A DNA stretch of 64,000 nt from DATCBF01 sp964401995 (GTDB lineage: Bacteria > Actinomycetota > Thermoleophilia > Solirubrobacterales > 70-9), in contig CAYOAP010000001.1 in NCBI GenBank assembly GCA_964401995.1, positions 206,651 to 270,650 of the forward strand. Direction: 5' to 3'. The position numbers and the translations under genes were made by a program. Under the pieces are notes generated by a model. The model worked only from the letters and a program-made list of their open reading frames with translations. It did no database searches and was not told the origin of the DNA. Positions 1 to 11,136 of this stretch are shown one piece after another (position 1 is the first letter of the stretch; every line of letters begins with the position of its first letter).

Positions 1-333
1 GACGGCAACCGCCACGGCGCCTACCGTATGGTCGCCGAGTTCGGCCCCGAATTCGAAACCCATTACTTCGGCCTGCAGGGGATCCAGGGATGGTCAGACC
101 CGCCGATCCTCGACAACCCGAGCCTGACCAAGACGATCCACGGCCGCGAATATGAAATCTTCGTCGACGGAGACCGGATCCAGACGATCGCCTGGCATCG
201 CGGCAACAACACCTACTGGGTCTCCAATGACCTCTTGAACACCCTGACCAACGACCAGATGGTGGGCATGGCCCGCTCGGCAAACGTGGTCATGCCCAAG
301 CAGAAGCCAAAGCGGGGAAAGAAGGCGCGGTGA
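1..333 (+). CDS. C-terminal part of a probable LCP-family cell-wall protein (partial)
   Basis: The frame is open from the first base and stops at 333, so only the last 110 residues are present. The visible part reads YFGLQGIQGWSDPPIL, then IHGREYEIFVDGDRIQTIAW, YWVSNDLL and a basic tail KPKRGKKAR. This resembles the C-terminal domain that follows the catalytic LCP (LytR-CpsA-Psr) domain in some actinobacterial proteins, which attach glycopolymers to peptidoglycan. The catalytic domain lies outside the window, so this is recognition of a tail only. The stop overlaps the start of the UDP-sugar dehydrogenase, which suggests one transcript for envelope sugar genes. Confidence 0.5.
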   Translation, partial: DGNRHGAYRMVAEFGPEFETHYFGLQGIQGWSDPPILDNPSLTKTIHGREYEIFVDGDRIQTIAWHRGNNTYWVSNDLLNTLTNDQMVGMARSANVVMPKQKPKRGKKAR

Positions 334-1679
334 CCGACAAGCAGCCAATCGGGGTCATCGGCGTCGGCTGGGTCGGGCTGGTCACCGCCACCTGCTTCGC
401 CGAGCTGGGCCACCCGGTGGTGGCGCGCGACATCTTGGCCGAGAAGGTCGAGGCGCTCTCGCGCGGAGAGGTGACGATCCACGAGCCGGGGCTGCAGGAG
501 CTGCTGCAACGCAACTCAGAGCGTCTCACCTTCACGACCGATATGGCCGAGGTCCTCGACGCGGCCAAGCTGCTCTTCGTCTGCGTCGATACGCCACCGA
601 CCTACTCCGGCGACGCCGACCTCGGGCGGGTGATGTCAGTGGTCGACGAGCTACGGGGTGATTCCACCCACGCCCTGGTGATGAAGTCCACGGTCCCGGT
701 CGGGACAGGCCAGAAAATCCAGCGCGAGCTGAGCGACACTGGCTACGCGTCCTGCCCGGAGTTTCTCAAGGAGGGCTCGGCGATCGATGACTTCATGCGG
801 CCCGACAGGGTCGTGATCGGCGCTGATCCGGGAAACGAGTCTGCTGCCGATGCGGTTGAAGAGATCTATGCGCCGCTTGGTGGGGAGGTCATGCGCACCG
901 ACGTTTCCAGCGCCGAGATGATCAAGCTGGCGTCCAACACCTTCCTCGCCACCAAGATCTCCTTCATCAATGAGATCGCCAACGTCTGCGAGGAGGTCGG
1001 GGCAGACGTGACCGAGGTTGCCCGCGGCATGGGCCTGGATGACCGGATCGGGCCGAAGTTCCTCCAGGCGGGGCTGGGCTTCGGGGGCAGTTGCTTTGGA
1101 AAGGACGTCTCGGCGTTGCGCAAGCTCGCCGCCAACACCGGGTACCACTTCCAGCTCCTCAACGCGGTGGTCGAGGTCAACGAGCTCCAGAAGCGCCGGG
1201 TCGTGCACAAGCTTCGTGAGCACCTCGGCTCGCTGGTCGGCAGGCGGGTCGCCCTGCTCGGCCTCTCGTTCAAGCCCAACACAGATGACATGAGAGATGC
1301 CGCCAGCCTGGTGCTCGCCGCGCGCTTGGAGGGAGAGGGCGTTGAAGTCGTCGCCTACGACCCGGTGGCCGGGCCGCGGGCTGCGGAACTTCTTCCTGGG
1401 GTGCAGATGTTGCCGTCTGCCACGGATGTCCTTGAGGGCGCCGACGCCGCCGTCCTCGTCACCGAGTGGGCTGAGTTCGCCGAGTTCGACTGGGCCGCTG
1501 CCGCGAGCCGGATGTCCCGTCCGCTGATCGTCGACGGGCGCAACTTCCTCGACGCCGATGCGCTGGTAGCAGCGGGCTTCGAGTACGAGGGCATCGGCCG
1601 CCAGAGTGCGGGTGACCGGCGCACCTCGGCGTCCTCAGTCGCTCGCGTGCAGAGCACGCCACGCTCCCTGCGTCCTTGA
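330..1679 (+). CDS. UDP-glucose 6-dehydrogenase family protein
   Basis: A 449-residue cytosolic NAD-dependent nucleotide-sugar dehydrogenase, probably oxidising UDP-glucose to UDP-glucuronate for envelope polysaccharide. The N-terminal Rossmann motif GVGWVG is at residues 11-16. The central motif GFGGSCFGKD carries the catalytic Cys255, and the C-terminal UDP-binding domain contains LLGLSFKPNTDD. The last 30 residues are low complexity and not part of the fold. The GTG start overlaps the upstream stop (GTGA), and sugar-nucleotide genes follow. A UDP-ManNAc or GDP-mannose dehydrogenase is possible, since substrate cannot be fixed from sequence alone. Confidence 0.88.
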   Translation: MTDKQPIGVIGVGWVGLVTATCFAELGHPVVARDILAEKVEALSRGEVTIHEPGLQELLQRNSERLTFTTDMAEVLDAAKLLFVCVDTPPTYSGDADLGRVMSVVDELRGDSTHALVMKSTVPVGTGQKIQRELSDTGYASCPEFLKEGSAIDDFMRPDRVVIGADPGNESAADAVEEIYAPLGGEVMRTDVSSAEMIKLASNTFLATKISFINEIANVCEEVGADVTEVARGMGLDDRIGPKFLQAGLGFGGSCFGKDVSALRKLAANTGYHFQLLNAVVEVNELQKRRVVHKLREHLGSLVGRRVALLGLSFKPNTDDMRDAASLVLAARLEGEGVEVVAYDPVAGPRAAELLPGVQMLPSATDVLEGADAAVLVTEWAEFAEFDWAAAASRMSRPLIVDGRNFLDADALVAAGFEYEGIGRQSAGDRRTSASSVARVQSTPRSLRP

Positions 1680-1710
1680 TCTGCTTGGTCACACGCACTC
1701 TGGCGAGCTA

Positions 1711-2691
1711 ATGCAGGCGATCGTTCTAGTTGGTGGGGAAGGGACTCGACTGAGGCCACTGACGGCGACGGTGCCGAAGCCGGCGCTGACCCTGGTCGAC
1801 CGGCCGTTTCTCGCCTACATGGTCGAGTGGCTGGCGGGGCACGGGGTGACTGAGGTCGTGCTTGCCTGCGGCTTCCTGCCCGACGTCCTGCGCGAGGCGC
1901 TGGGCGAGGGCAAGCGCGCCGGCGCCAGCATCCGCTACGTCGCCGAGCCCGAGCCGCTGGGCACTGCTGGGGCGATCCGCTTTGCCGCTGACCAGCTCGG
2001 CGATGACCTCGACGATCGCTTCCTTGCGCTCAACGGCGACGTCCTCACCGACCTCGACCTCGGCGCGCTGCTGCGGGCGCATGAGCAGCGAGGCGCCCGC
2101 GCGACCCTGGGTTTGCACCCAGTTGAGGACGCCGCGGCATATGGGCTGGTTTCGACTAATGCCGACGGCGAGGTGCTTGAGTTCGTAGAGAAGACCGGGC
2201 GCCAGGCGCCGGGTGAGATCAACGCTGGGATGTACGTGCTTGAGCGCTCGGTCCTCGACCTGGTCGCGCCCGGCGAGAACGTCTCGATCGAGCGGGACGT
2301 CTTCCCCCGGCTGGTCGGCGACGGCCTCGGCGCCCTGCGGCTGGAGGGCTACTGGATGGACATCGGCACCCCGGAGCGCTATCTGCAGGCGAGCTGGGAC
2401 ATCCTCGAGCGCCGGGTGGCGACGGAAGTCAAGCCGACCGCGCCCGGGCTGCTGGTCGGCCCTGGCGCAACCGTCGCCGCAGCGGCGACGATCGGCCCGC
2501 GGGCGGTGCTCGGCCCGGGTTGCCAGGTCGCGGCCGGGGCAAAGGTCCGCGGCTCGGTTCTGCTCGATGGTTGCGTCGTCGGCGAGGGCGCCATGGTCGA
2601 CGGCTCGATCCTCGCCCCCGGAGTTGAGGTCGACCCGGGGGCGGAGCTTGACGGCGCAGTGATCGGCCGGGATGAAAGAGTGCCCGCCTGA
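1711..2691 (+). CDS. Sugar-phosphate nucleotidyltransferase (mannose-1-phosphate guanylyltransferase-like)
   Basis: Transfers an NMP onto a sugar 1-phosphate. The N-terminus MQAIVLVGGEGTRLRPLT...PK is the pyrophosphorylase signature loop. LNGDVLTDLD gives the metal-binding Asp, and EFVEKTG and GYWMDIGTP follow the family pattern. Residues from about 250 form hexapeptide left-handed beta-helix turns. I chose ATG 1711 because the open frame upstream to 1606 adds 35 arginine-rich residues that overlap the dehydrogenase gene and do not match the family. It is followed directly (ATGA overlap) by the PGI/PMI gene, which fits a GDP-mannose route. Confidence 0.85.
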   Translation: MQAIVLVGGEGTRLRPLTATVPKPALTLVDRPFLAYMVEWLAGHGVTEVVLACGFLPDVLREALGEGKRAGASIRYVAEPEPLGTAGAIRFAADQLGDDLDDRFLALNGDVLTDLDLGALLRAHEQRGARATLGLHPVEDAAAYGLVSTNADGEVLEFVEKTGRQAPGEINAGMYVLERSVLDLVAPGENVSIERDVFPRLVGDGLGALRLEGYWMDIGTPERYLQASWDILERRVATEVKPTAPGLLVGPGATVAAAATIGPRAVLGPGCQVAAGAKVRGSVLLDGCVVGEGAMVDGSILAPGVEVDPGAELDGAVIGRDERVPA

Positions 2692-3686
2692 TGGCCCACC
2701 CGATGCTCGACGACATCCTCGCGATCCCCGATCACCTGCGCGACGCGCTCTGGCGGATCGACTCGGCTCGGCTCGAGGCTGCCGATGCCGCCGGCGTCCT
2801 CGTCTGCGGGATGGGGGGCTCGGCGATCGGCGGCGACCTCGCCGCCGCCGCCCTGGGCGATCGCCTCAGCCGGCCGTTAGTCGTCGTCCGCGGCTACCGG
2901 CTGCCGAGCTGGGTCAGCTCGGATTGGACCGTGCTCTGCTCCAGCTACTCCGGCAACACCGAGGAGACGCTGGCCTGCTTCGCCGCCGCCGAGGAGCTCG
3001 GCGCCCGCCGCCTCGTCGCCAGCACCGGCGGCGCCCTGGTCGATCAGGCCCGGGCGGCCGGTGTCCCGGTCGTCGGCCTGCCCGGCATCCTCCAGCCGCG
3101 GGCCGCCGTCGCCTACGCCTTCGCCGTCGCAGCCAAAGTCGCCTCGCTCGCTGGCATCGCCCCAAGCATCGATGCCGAAATCGAGGCCGCGGCTGCTTTC
3201 TTGAGCGAGCAGTCGGAGACGCTGCGCTCGCGCGCCGAGGAGATTGCGGCCGAGCTCGAGGGCAGGCTGCCGATCATCTGCGGCGCCGACCTGACCGTGT
3301 CCGTCGCTCGCCGCTGGAAGACCCAGGTCAACGAGAACGCGAAGCTGCCCGCCTACTTCTCGGAGATCCCCGAGGCCGATCACAACGAACTCTGCGGTTG
3401 GGGCGGGGCGCCGGCGACCGGCGCCAAGCTGGCTGCCGTCTTTCTCGAGGATGGCGACCAGCACCCGCGCGAGCGGACCCGTTTCGAGCTGACGGCCGCC
3501 GCTGTCGCATCCGACGGAGCGCGGGCCGTGCGGGTCGAGACCGAGGGGGAGACCCCGGCGGCGAGGCTGCTCTGGGCGGTGATGCTCGGCGACCTCGTCT
3601 CCGTTAATCTCGCCGAGGCCCGTGGCGTCGACCCGCTTCCGGTCGAGCCGATTGAGAACTTCAAGACGGCGCTGGCCGGCTCTTAA
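2691..3686 (+). CDS. Bifunctional phosphoglucose/phosphomannose isomerase (SIS domain)
   Basis: A 331-residue isomerase that interconverts fructose 6-phosphate with glucose 6-phosphate and mannose 6-phosphate. CGMGGSAIGGD near residue 38 and SYSGNTEET near residue 84 are the two SIS-domain phosphosugar loops. The C-terminal PGI/PMI part has NENAKLPAYFSEIPEADHNEL, carrying the catalytic Glu and His of this archaeal/actinobacterial type. The start overlaps the previous stop by one base, so the gene is translationally coupled to the guanylyltransferase-like gene. Together they supply mannose 1-phosphate (given a mutase elsewhere) and its nucleotide form. Confidence 0.88.
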   Translation: MAHPMLDDILAIPDHLRDALWRIDSARLEAADAAGVLVCGMGGSAIGGDLAAAALGDRLSRPLVVVRGYRLPSWVSSDWTVLCSSYSGNTEETLACFAAAEELGARRLVASTGGALVDQARAAGVPVVGLPGILQPRAAVAYAFAVAAKVASLAGIAPSIDAEIEAAAAFLSEQSETLRSRAEEIAAELEGRLPIICGADLTVSVARRWKTQVNENAKLPAYFSEIPEADHNELCGWGGAPATGAKLAAVFLEDGDQHPRERTRFELTAAAVASDGARAVRVETEGETPAARLLWAVMLGDLVSVNLAEARGVDPLPVEPIENFKTALAGS

Positions 3687-3720
3687 CCGGGCCGGCGGCC
3701 TGATCTCGTAGGTTTCAGTC

Positions 3721-4731
3721 ATGCGCGCGATGATCCTGGCGGCTGGCTTGGGGACCCGGTTGCGGCCGATCACCTACGAGATGCCGAAGCCGATGGTGCC
3801 GGTCCTCAACCGGCCGGTGATGGAGCACATCGTGCGCCTGCTGGCCCGCCATGGCTTCAGCGAGGCGATCGCCAACCTGCACTGGTTCCCGGAGCTGATC
3901 GAGGGCCGCTTCGGCGACGGCTCGGATTTCGGCATCGAGCTCTCCTACAGCCGCGAGCAGCAGCTGCTCGGCACCTCGGGCGGCGTCCGCAACGCCGCCG
4001 ACTTCCTCGGCGACTCGTTCCTCGTCATCTCCGGCGACGCGCTGACCGATATCGACCTGGCGGCGATGCGCGCCTTCCATGAGTCCCATGACGGGATCGC
4101 CACCCTGGCGACGAAGCGGGTCGACGACACCAGCCAGTTCGGGGTCGCGATCACCGGCGCCGACGGCCGCATCCAGGGCTTCCAGGAGAAGCCCGAGCCG
4201 GCCGAAGCGCTCTCCGACCTCGCCAACTGCGGCATCTACATGTTCCGCTCCGAGGTCTTCGACTTCTTCCCGGCCCCCTCGACCAGCAAGGCGGCCGGGT
4301 CCGACGATCCGCCCGGCTTCGCCGACTGGGCGATGGACGTCTTCCCGGCGCTGCTGGGGGGCGATGTGCCCTTCTACTCGCACGAGATCGATGCCTACTG
4401 GAATGACATCGGCAACCTCGAGCAGCTGCGCCAGGGCAACCTCGATGCGCTTGGCGGCGCGGTTGCCGTCGACCCGGGCGCGCCCGAGGTTGGCGACGGT
4501 GTGCGGGCGGCGAGCCCACTCGGCGACGCCGAGGTCGTCGGGCCGGCCCTGATCGGCGCCGGGGTCGAGCTTGGCGCCGGGGTCCGGATCGACGGCCCGG
4601 CGATCATCGGCGACGGCTGCCGGCTCGGCGACGGCGCCCGTGTCCGCGACTCGATCCTGCTCGAAGCGGCCGAGGTCCCGGCCGCGGGCTTCCTGATCGG
4701 CGCGATCGCGGGTTCTGCGACGAAGACCTGA
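3721..4731 (+). CDS. Second NDP-sugar pyrophosphorylase with beta-helix tail
   Basis: 336 residues beginning MRAMILAAGLGTRLRPIT...PKP, the nucleotidyltransferase signature, with VISGDALTDID for metal binding and GFQEKPEP. The C-terminal third (from about residue 235) has beta-helix turns such as GPALIGAGVELGAGVRIDG. It is distinct from the copy at 1711, and similarity is limited to family motifs. It is probably another mannose-1-phosphate guanylyltransferase or glucose-1-phosphate nucleotidyltransferase. A 34-nt gap separates it from the isomerase, so it may share the operon. The substrate is not determined. Confidence 0.83.
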   Translation: MRAMILAAGLGTRLRPITYEMPKPMVPVLNRPVMEHIVRLLARHGFSEAIANLHWFPELIEGRFGDGSDFGIELSYSREQQLLGTSGGVRNAADFLGDSFLVISGDALTDIDLAAMRAFHESHDGIATLATKRVDDTSQFGVAITGADGRIQGFQEKPEPAEALSDLANCGIYMFRSEVFDFFPAPSTSKAAGSDDPPGFADWAMDVFPALLGGDVPFYSHEIDAYWNDIGNLEQLRQGNLDALGGAVAVDPGAPEVGDGVRAASPLGDAEVVGPALIGAGVELGAGVRIDGPAIIGDGCRLGDGARVRDSILLEAAEVPAAGFLIGAIAGSATKT

Positions 4732-4734
4732 CGC

Positions 4735-4770
4735 TTTTTTGACAAAGCGCGCACCACGCGCGCGCCGCGG
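4735..4770 (+). promoter_or_regulatory. T-tract plus GC-rich motif upstream of comF (copy 1 of 3)
   Basis: TTTTTTGACA (4735-4744) precedes a 22-bp GC-rich block at 4749-4770 with core ACGCGCGCGCCGCGG, ending 18 nt before the comF ATG. The block is 20/22 identical to one at 56238-56259 upstream of a tadG-like gene and shares a 14-bp core with 52324-52337 upstream of tadE. It is a shared operator or promoter candidate. The binding factor is unknown. Confidence 0.5.
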
Positions 4771-4788
4771 CTCCGCAGGATCTGGGGC

Positions 4789-5412
4789 ATGGAGCTTCTG
4801 CACGCCGTCGCCACTGGATTTGTCCCCTCGCTATGCGCCGCCTGCGGCCGCTCCTGCCGCCCCCGGGCGGTGGTCTGCACCCGCTGCAACCGCCGTCTAG
4901 CGGCAGCCGATCCTGTGCTCGGCGCGGGGCCCCAGGGCCTCGACCGCGTCTGGTCCTCGGCTGCTCACGAGGGCGTGGCCCGCGACCTGGTCACGGCTTT
5001 GAAGTTCCGCCGCCTGCTGCCGGTGGCCGACCTGATGGCTGACCGCATCCAGTGGCTGGCCCCGGCAAACATGCTCAGCGGCGCGATCGTTCCAGTTCCC
5101 ACCGCCTCGCTGCGCACGATGAAACGGGGCTTCGATCCAGCCGCCGAGCTGGCGATGGCCTTGGCCGACCGCCTCGACGCCCCCTTCCACAACTGCCTGG
5201 TCCGCCGCGGCGGGGGTCGCCAGCTGGGCAAGCGCAGGGCCGACCGAATCGGCCACCCGCCCGACATCCATCCCCGTGGCAAGGTTCCCCGCAGCATCCT
5301 TCTGATCGACGACGTCCTGACCACCGGCGCAACCCTCTCGGCCTGCGCCCGGGCCCTTCGCCAGGCAGGCGCCGTCCGGGTCGTCGCGATCACCTTTGCC
5401 CGCCGACTTTGA
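4789..5412 (+). CDS. comF: ComF family protein (phosphoribosyltransferase-like, DNA uptake)
   Basis: 207 residues. The N-terminal CAACGRSC...CTRCNRR is the paired-cysteine zinc finger of ComF/GntX. The C-terminal ILLIDDVLTTGATLSAC is the PRPP-binding loop of type I phosphoribosyltransferases. ComF proteins are cytosolic and required for import of transforming DNA in several bacteria. The upstream 58 nt hold the GC-rich motif shared with the Tad-pilus genes at 52-56 kb. That supports a link to competence, but ComF-like genes can also sit outside competence regulons. Confidence 0.87.
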   Translation: MELLHAVATGFVPSLCAACGRSCRPRAVVCTRCNRRLAAADPVLGAGPQGLDRVWSSAAHEGVARDLVTALKFRRLLPVADLMADRIQWLAPANMLSGAIVPVPTASLRTMKRGFDPAAELAMALADRLDAPFHNCLVRRGGGRQLGKRRADRIGHPPDIHPRGKVPRSILLIDDVLTTGATLSACARALRQAGAVRVVAITFARRL

Positions 5413-5420
5413 TTGCGCCC

Positions 5421-5449
5421 TTGCTCTCGCGGGTATGCGGGCGTACGAT
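5421..5449 (+). promoter_or_regulatory. Candidate promoter of hpf
   Basis: TTGCTC (5421-5426), a 17-nt spacer and TACGAT (5444-5449) form a sigma-70-type promoter. Transcription would begin near 5456. A strong ribosome binding site AAGGAGG (5466-5472) lies 5 nt before the ATG at 5478. Confidence 0.5.
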
Positions 5450-5477
5450 CAAATGACAACCCCCGAAGGAGGCGCAG

Positions 5478-5825
5478 ATGCGAATTGAGATTCGTGGCCG
5501 CAACGTCGAGATCACTGACGAGCTTCGGGAGCATGTGCTCAAACGCTTCAAGCGGGTTGGCAAACAGGTCTCGGAGCTGGCCACTCTCGACATCGAGATG
5601 ATTGAGGAGCGCAACCCCTCGATCGCCAATCGCGAGATCGCCGAGGCCACGCTGCGATTGAAAGGCGTCACCCTGCGCGCTCGCGAGGCTTCGCCGGAGA
5701 TGATGCACTCGATCCACGAGCTGGCTGAGGACATCCGCCGCCAGGTCAAGAAACATCGCGACATGCGCCGCAAGCGGGCCCAGACCCGCCACCTCGTCAA
5801 CAGAATGAGGGGCCGCACCGCCTAA
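5478..5825 (+). CDS. hpf: Ribosome hibernation-promoting factor, short form
   Basis: 115 residues starting MRIEIRGRNVEITDELREHV, the S30AE/YfiA fold with a beta-alpha-beta-beta-beta-alpha pattern and a basic C-terminus RRQVKKHRDMRRKRAQ. It binds the 30S decoding centre and silences ribosomes in starvation. It lacks the roughly 100-residue C-terminal dimerisation domain found in long HPF, the form most actinobacteria carry. The protein is complete, ending with a stop 32 nt before secA. The hpf-secA order is common in Gram-positive bacteria. Confidence 0.87.
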   Translation: MRIEIRGRNVEITDELREHVLKRFKRVGKQVSELATLDIEMIEERNPSIANREIAEATLRLKGVTLRAREASPEMMHSIHELAEDIRRQVKKHRDMRRKRAQTRHLVNRMRGRTA

Positions 5826-5857
5826 CCGCTCAGGACCTACCCCGCTACTCTTGGTCC

Positions 5858-8689
<2,832 letters not shown>

Positions 8690-8695
8690 CGCCCC

Positions 8696-9100
8696 TTGAG
8701 CCACGATCCAGTCCGCCGCTTCGTCGACGCCTTCAATGGGGGCGATCTGGATGCCTTTGCCGCAGTGCTCGACCCGGAGGTCGAGCTGCATTCTGGGCGG
8801 GGCCTGCGCAAGGGGGTGGCGGCGGCGCGATTGTGGGCGACGCGGCCGCCCGGCGGCGTGCAGCAGACGATTGAGCTGGACGAGCTCTACGAGGAAGGCC
8901 TGGAGGGCGGTGGCGGGACCGCAGTCGCCCTGATCACCCGCCGCTGGCACTGGGAAGAGGACGGCTCTTTCGCCCATGAGGAGGAGATGGCCTGGCTCTT
9001 CGAGTTGCACGACGGCAGGATCCGCAGCTGGCGCCCTTTCGACGACCGCGCCGAGGCGCTGCGCGCGGGCGGGTTCGAGCACGGCGCCGCGGCTGGGTAA
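8696..9100 (+). CDS. SnoaL/NTF2-like small protein
   Basis: 134 residues, beginning at a TTG 6 nt after the secA stop. SHDPVRRFVDAFNGGDLDAFAAVLDPEVELHS is the typical opening of SnoaL-like or NTF2-like cone-fold proteins, and ELHDGRIRSWRPFDDRAEAL closes the fold. No catalytic residues can be assigned. These folds include isomerases, binding proteins and many uncharacterised members, so no substrate is given. Tight spacing suggests co-transcription with secA and prfB. Confidence 0.7.
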   Translation: MSHDPVRRFVDAFNGGDLDAFAAVLDPEVELHSGRGLRKGVAAARLWATRPPGGVQQTIELDELYEEGLEGGGGTAVALITRRWHWEEDGSFAHEEEMAWLFELHDGRIRSWRPFDDRAEALRAGGFEHGAAAG

Positions 9101-9109
9101 GCTGCGGGC

Positions 9110-10229
9110 ATGGCTGAGACCGCGTCAACCGAATCGGTGCCGGCGCGGCTCGCCGAGATCCGCGATCAGTTGAAGCTGCTCGCGGACTACCTTTGACCCG
9201 GCTGCGCTTGAGTCGGAGATAACCGAGCTTGAGGCCGAGATGCAGCGGCCCGGCTTCTGGGACGAGCAGGAGGCGGCCGCCCGCACCTCGGCTGCCCACG
9301 CCCGCGCCCAGCGCAAGCTGAAGACCTTCCGTGAGCTGGAGTCGGAAGCGGGCGACCTCGCCGAGCTGGCCGAGATCGCGGCCGAGGACGAGGAGATGGC
9401 GGCAGAACTCGACACCCAGCTCTCCTCGGTAGAGCGCCGCCTGGCCGAGCTGGAGGAGGCGCGGCTGTTCAGCGGCAGCTACGACGCCGGCGATGCCGTC
9501 GTCACCGTCCATGCTGGGGCGGGGGGGACCGACTCCCAGGACTGGGCCGAGATCCTGCTGCGGATGTACCTGCGCTGGGCCGAGCGCCGCGGCTTCGAGG
9601 TTGAGATGAAGGAGGCCTCGCCGGGGGAGGAGGCGGGGCTGAAGTCAGGGACCTTTATCGCTCGCGGCGAGAACGCCTACGGCCTCTTCGCCGCCGAGCG
9701 CGGCGTCCACCGCCTGGTCCGGATCTCACCCTTCGACTCTTCGTCCCGACGCCACACCAGCTTCGCTCAGGTTGACGTCGCGCCCTTGGTCGATTCCGGG
9801 GTCGACGTCGAGATCGACGAGACCGACCTGCGGATCGACACCTACCGCGCCTCCGGGGCCGGCGGCCAGCACGTCAACAAGACCGACTCGGCGGTGCGGA
9901 TCACCCACATCCCGACCAACACCGTCGTCCAGTGCCAGAACGAGCGCTCCCAGACCCAGAACAAAGCGGTGGCGATGCAGATGCTGCGCTCGAAGCTGGT
10001 CGAGCTGGAGGAGCGCAAACGGGCCGAAGAGCTGGCCAAGGTGCGCGGCGAGGTCAAGGACGTGGCCTGGGGCTCGCAGATCCGCAGCTACGTCCTGCAC
10101 CCCTACACGATGGTCAAGGACCATCGCACCGAGCACGAGGTGGGCGACGTGCAGCGGGTGCTCGACGGCGACATCGACGAGTTCATCCGTGACTATCTGA
10201 ACAAGACCGCTGCGTCTTCAGCGAGCTGA
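9110..10229 (+). CDS. prfB: Peptide chain release factor 2, made by programmed +1 frameshift
   Basis: The zero frame runs from ATG 9110 for 28 codons (MAETASTES...LADYL) and ends at an in-frame TGA at 9194-9196. Skipping one base gives LDPAALESEITELEAEM and continues without a break to 10229, about 372 residues in all. SPF in RLVRISPFDSS is the RF2 stop-codon recognition tripeptide, and SGAGGQHVNKTDSAVR holds the catalytic GGQ. RF2 reads UGA and UAA, and frameshifting at CTT-TGA-C is the known autoregulation. A gene call starting at ATG 9240 would miss the first 43 residues. Confidence 0.95.
9191..9197 (+). promoter_or_regulatory. prfB recoding site CTTTGAC
   Basis: CTT TGA C is identical to the slippery heptamer of the Escherichia coli prfB site. 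The Leu-tRNA shifts from CUU to UUU when RF2 is scarce. The six bases three nt upstream are GCGGAC, where E. coli has AGGGGG, so the Shine-Dalgarno-like stimulator is weak here. Confidence 0.9.
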
Positions 10230-10254
10230 TGGGGGTTCTGGCCGCGGGTCCTGT

Positions 10255-10379
10255 CGCCGGGGTGGGGTGGCCCTCGCTTGCACTGCGATCTGTTCCGGGC
10301 GAAGGGGTGGTTTCGCGTGTAGGGGTTGGGCCTTGCCCTCCACAGACTCCGTGCTGCGCGACACCACCCCACCCCGGCG
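10255..10379. repeat. Long inverted repeat enclosing 93 nt
   Basis: CGCCGGGGTGGGGTGG at 10255-10270 is the perfect reverse complement of CCACCCCACCCCGGCG at 10364-10379. The 93 nt between contain no convincing gene and are G-rich on the left and C-rich on the right. It could be a structured leader or small RNA, a transcription barrier after prfB, or an old insertion. The 261-nt gap between prfB and the esterase holds this and the palindromic element at 10411. Confidence 0.6.
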
Positions 10380-10410
10380 CCACCCGCGGACGAGCGTCCC
10401 AACTCCTAAC

Positions 10411-10465
10411 CCCGAACTGCATCAAATTCCCTACCTGCCAGAGGGAGAATTTGATGCAGTTCGCT
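10411..10465 (-). repeat. 55-bp palindromic element, copy A (reverse orientation)
   Basis: Arms GAACTGCATCAAATTC (10414-10429) and GAATTTGATGCAGTTC (10447-10462) are perfect complements of 16 bp. Read on the minus strand, the centre is CTGGCAGGTAG, as in copies at 27489 and 59823, and the end is CAGTTCGGG. Spacing between arms is the same in all three. The esterase gene begins just beyond it. Confidence 0.85.
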
Positions 10466-10490
10466 CGACATGGGCGAGGGTCGGCCTGAG

Positions 10491-11132
10491 ATGGCTGAGT
10501 CGCTGATTTTCCTCGAGCGCCCGGCGGCGGATGCGCCAGAGGGGCTGCTGGTGCTGCATCACGGCCGCGGCACCGACGAGCGCGATCTGCTCGGGCTGGC
10601 CGACGTCCTCGACCCGCAGCGACGGCTCCACGTCCTCACGCCGCGGGCGCCACTGACGCTGCCGGGCTCGCCCGGCTACCACTGGTATCTGGTGCCGCGG
10701 GTCGGCTACCCCGACCACGACACGTTCCACGCGGCACGGGCCGCCCTGGCCGAGCTCCACGACGGCCTCTGGGAGCGGACCGGGGTCGATCCTTCGCGCA
10801 CCGTCCTCGGCGGCTTCTCGATGGGGTCCGTGATGAGCTACGCGATGGCGCTGAGTGGCGACCGGCCACCGGTGGCGGGCATCCTCGCCTTCAGCGGCTT
10901 TCTGCCGATCGTCGAGGACTGGCAGCCCAAGTTCGACGACAGGCTCGGGACCAAGGCCTTCATCGCCCACGGCCGCCAGGATCCGATCATGGAGATCGGG
11001 TTCGCCCACCGCGCCCGCGCGGCGCTTGAGGCCGGTGGCCTCGCCGTCGACTACCACGAGTCCGATCTGGGCCACCAGATCGACCCGGCCAACGTTCCCG
11101 CCGCGGTCGAGTGGCTGCATGAGACGATCTGA
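10491..11132 (+). CDS. Phospholipase/carboxylesterase-family serine hydrolase
   Basis: About 213 residues of an alpha/beta hydrolase of the acyl-protein thioesterase/carboxylesterase type. LLVLHHGRGTDERDL forms the oxyanion strand. GGFSMGSVMSY is the nucleophile elbow with the catalytic Ser. HGRQDPIM supplies Asp and DLGHQIDP the His. ATG 10491 was chosen over ATG 10470, which would start 8 nt from the palindromic element and add seven residues that do not fit the family. Substrate is unknown, and a dienelactone-type or lysophospholipid ester is typical of relatives. The alpha/beta hydrolase downstream starts 4 nt after its stop. Confidence 0.8.
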   Translation: MAESLIFLERPAADAPEGLLVLHHGRGTDERDLLGLADVLDPQRRLHVLTPRAPLTLPGSPGYHWYLVPRVGYPDHDTFHAARAALAELHDGLWERTGVDPSRTVLGGFSMGSVMSYAMALSGDRPPVAGILAFSGFLPIVEDWQPKFDDRLGTKAFIAHGRQDPIMEIGFAHRARAALEAGGLAVDYHESDLGHQIDPANVPAAVEWLHETI

Positions 11133-11136
11133 GCCG

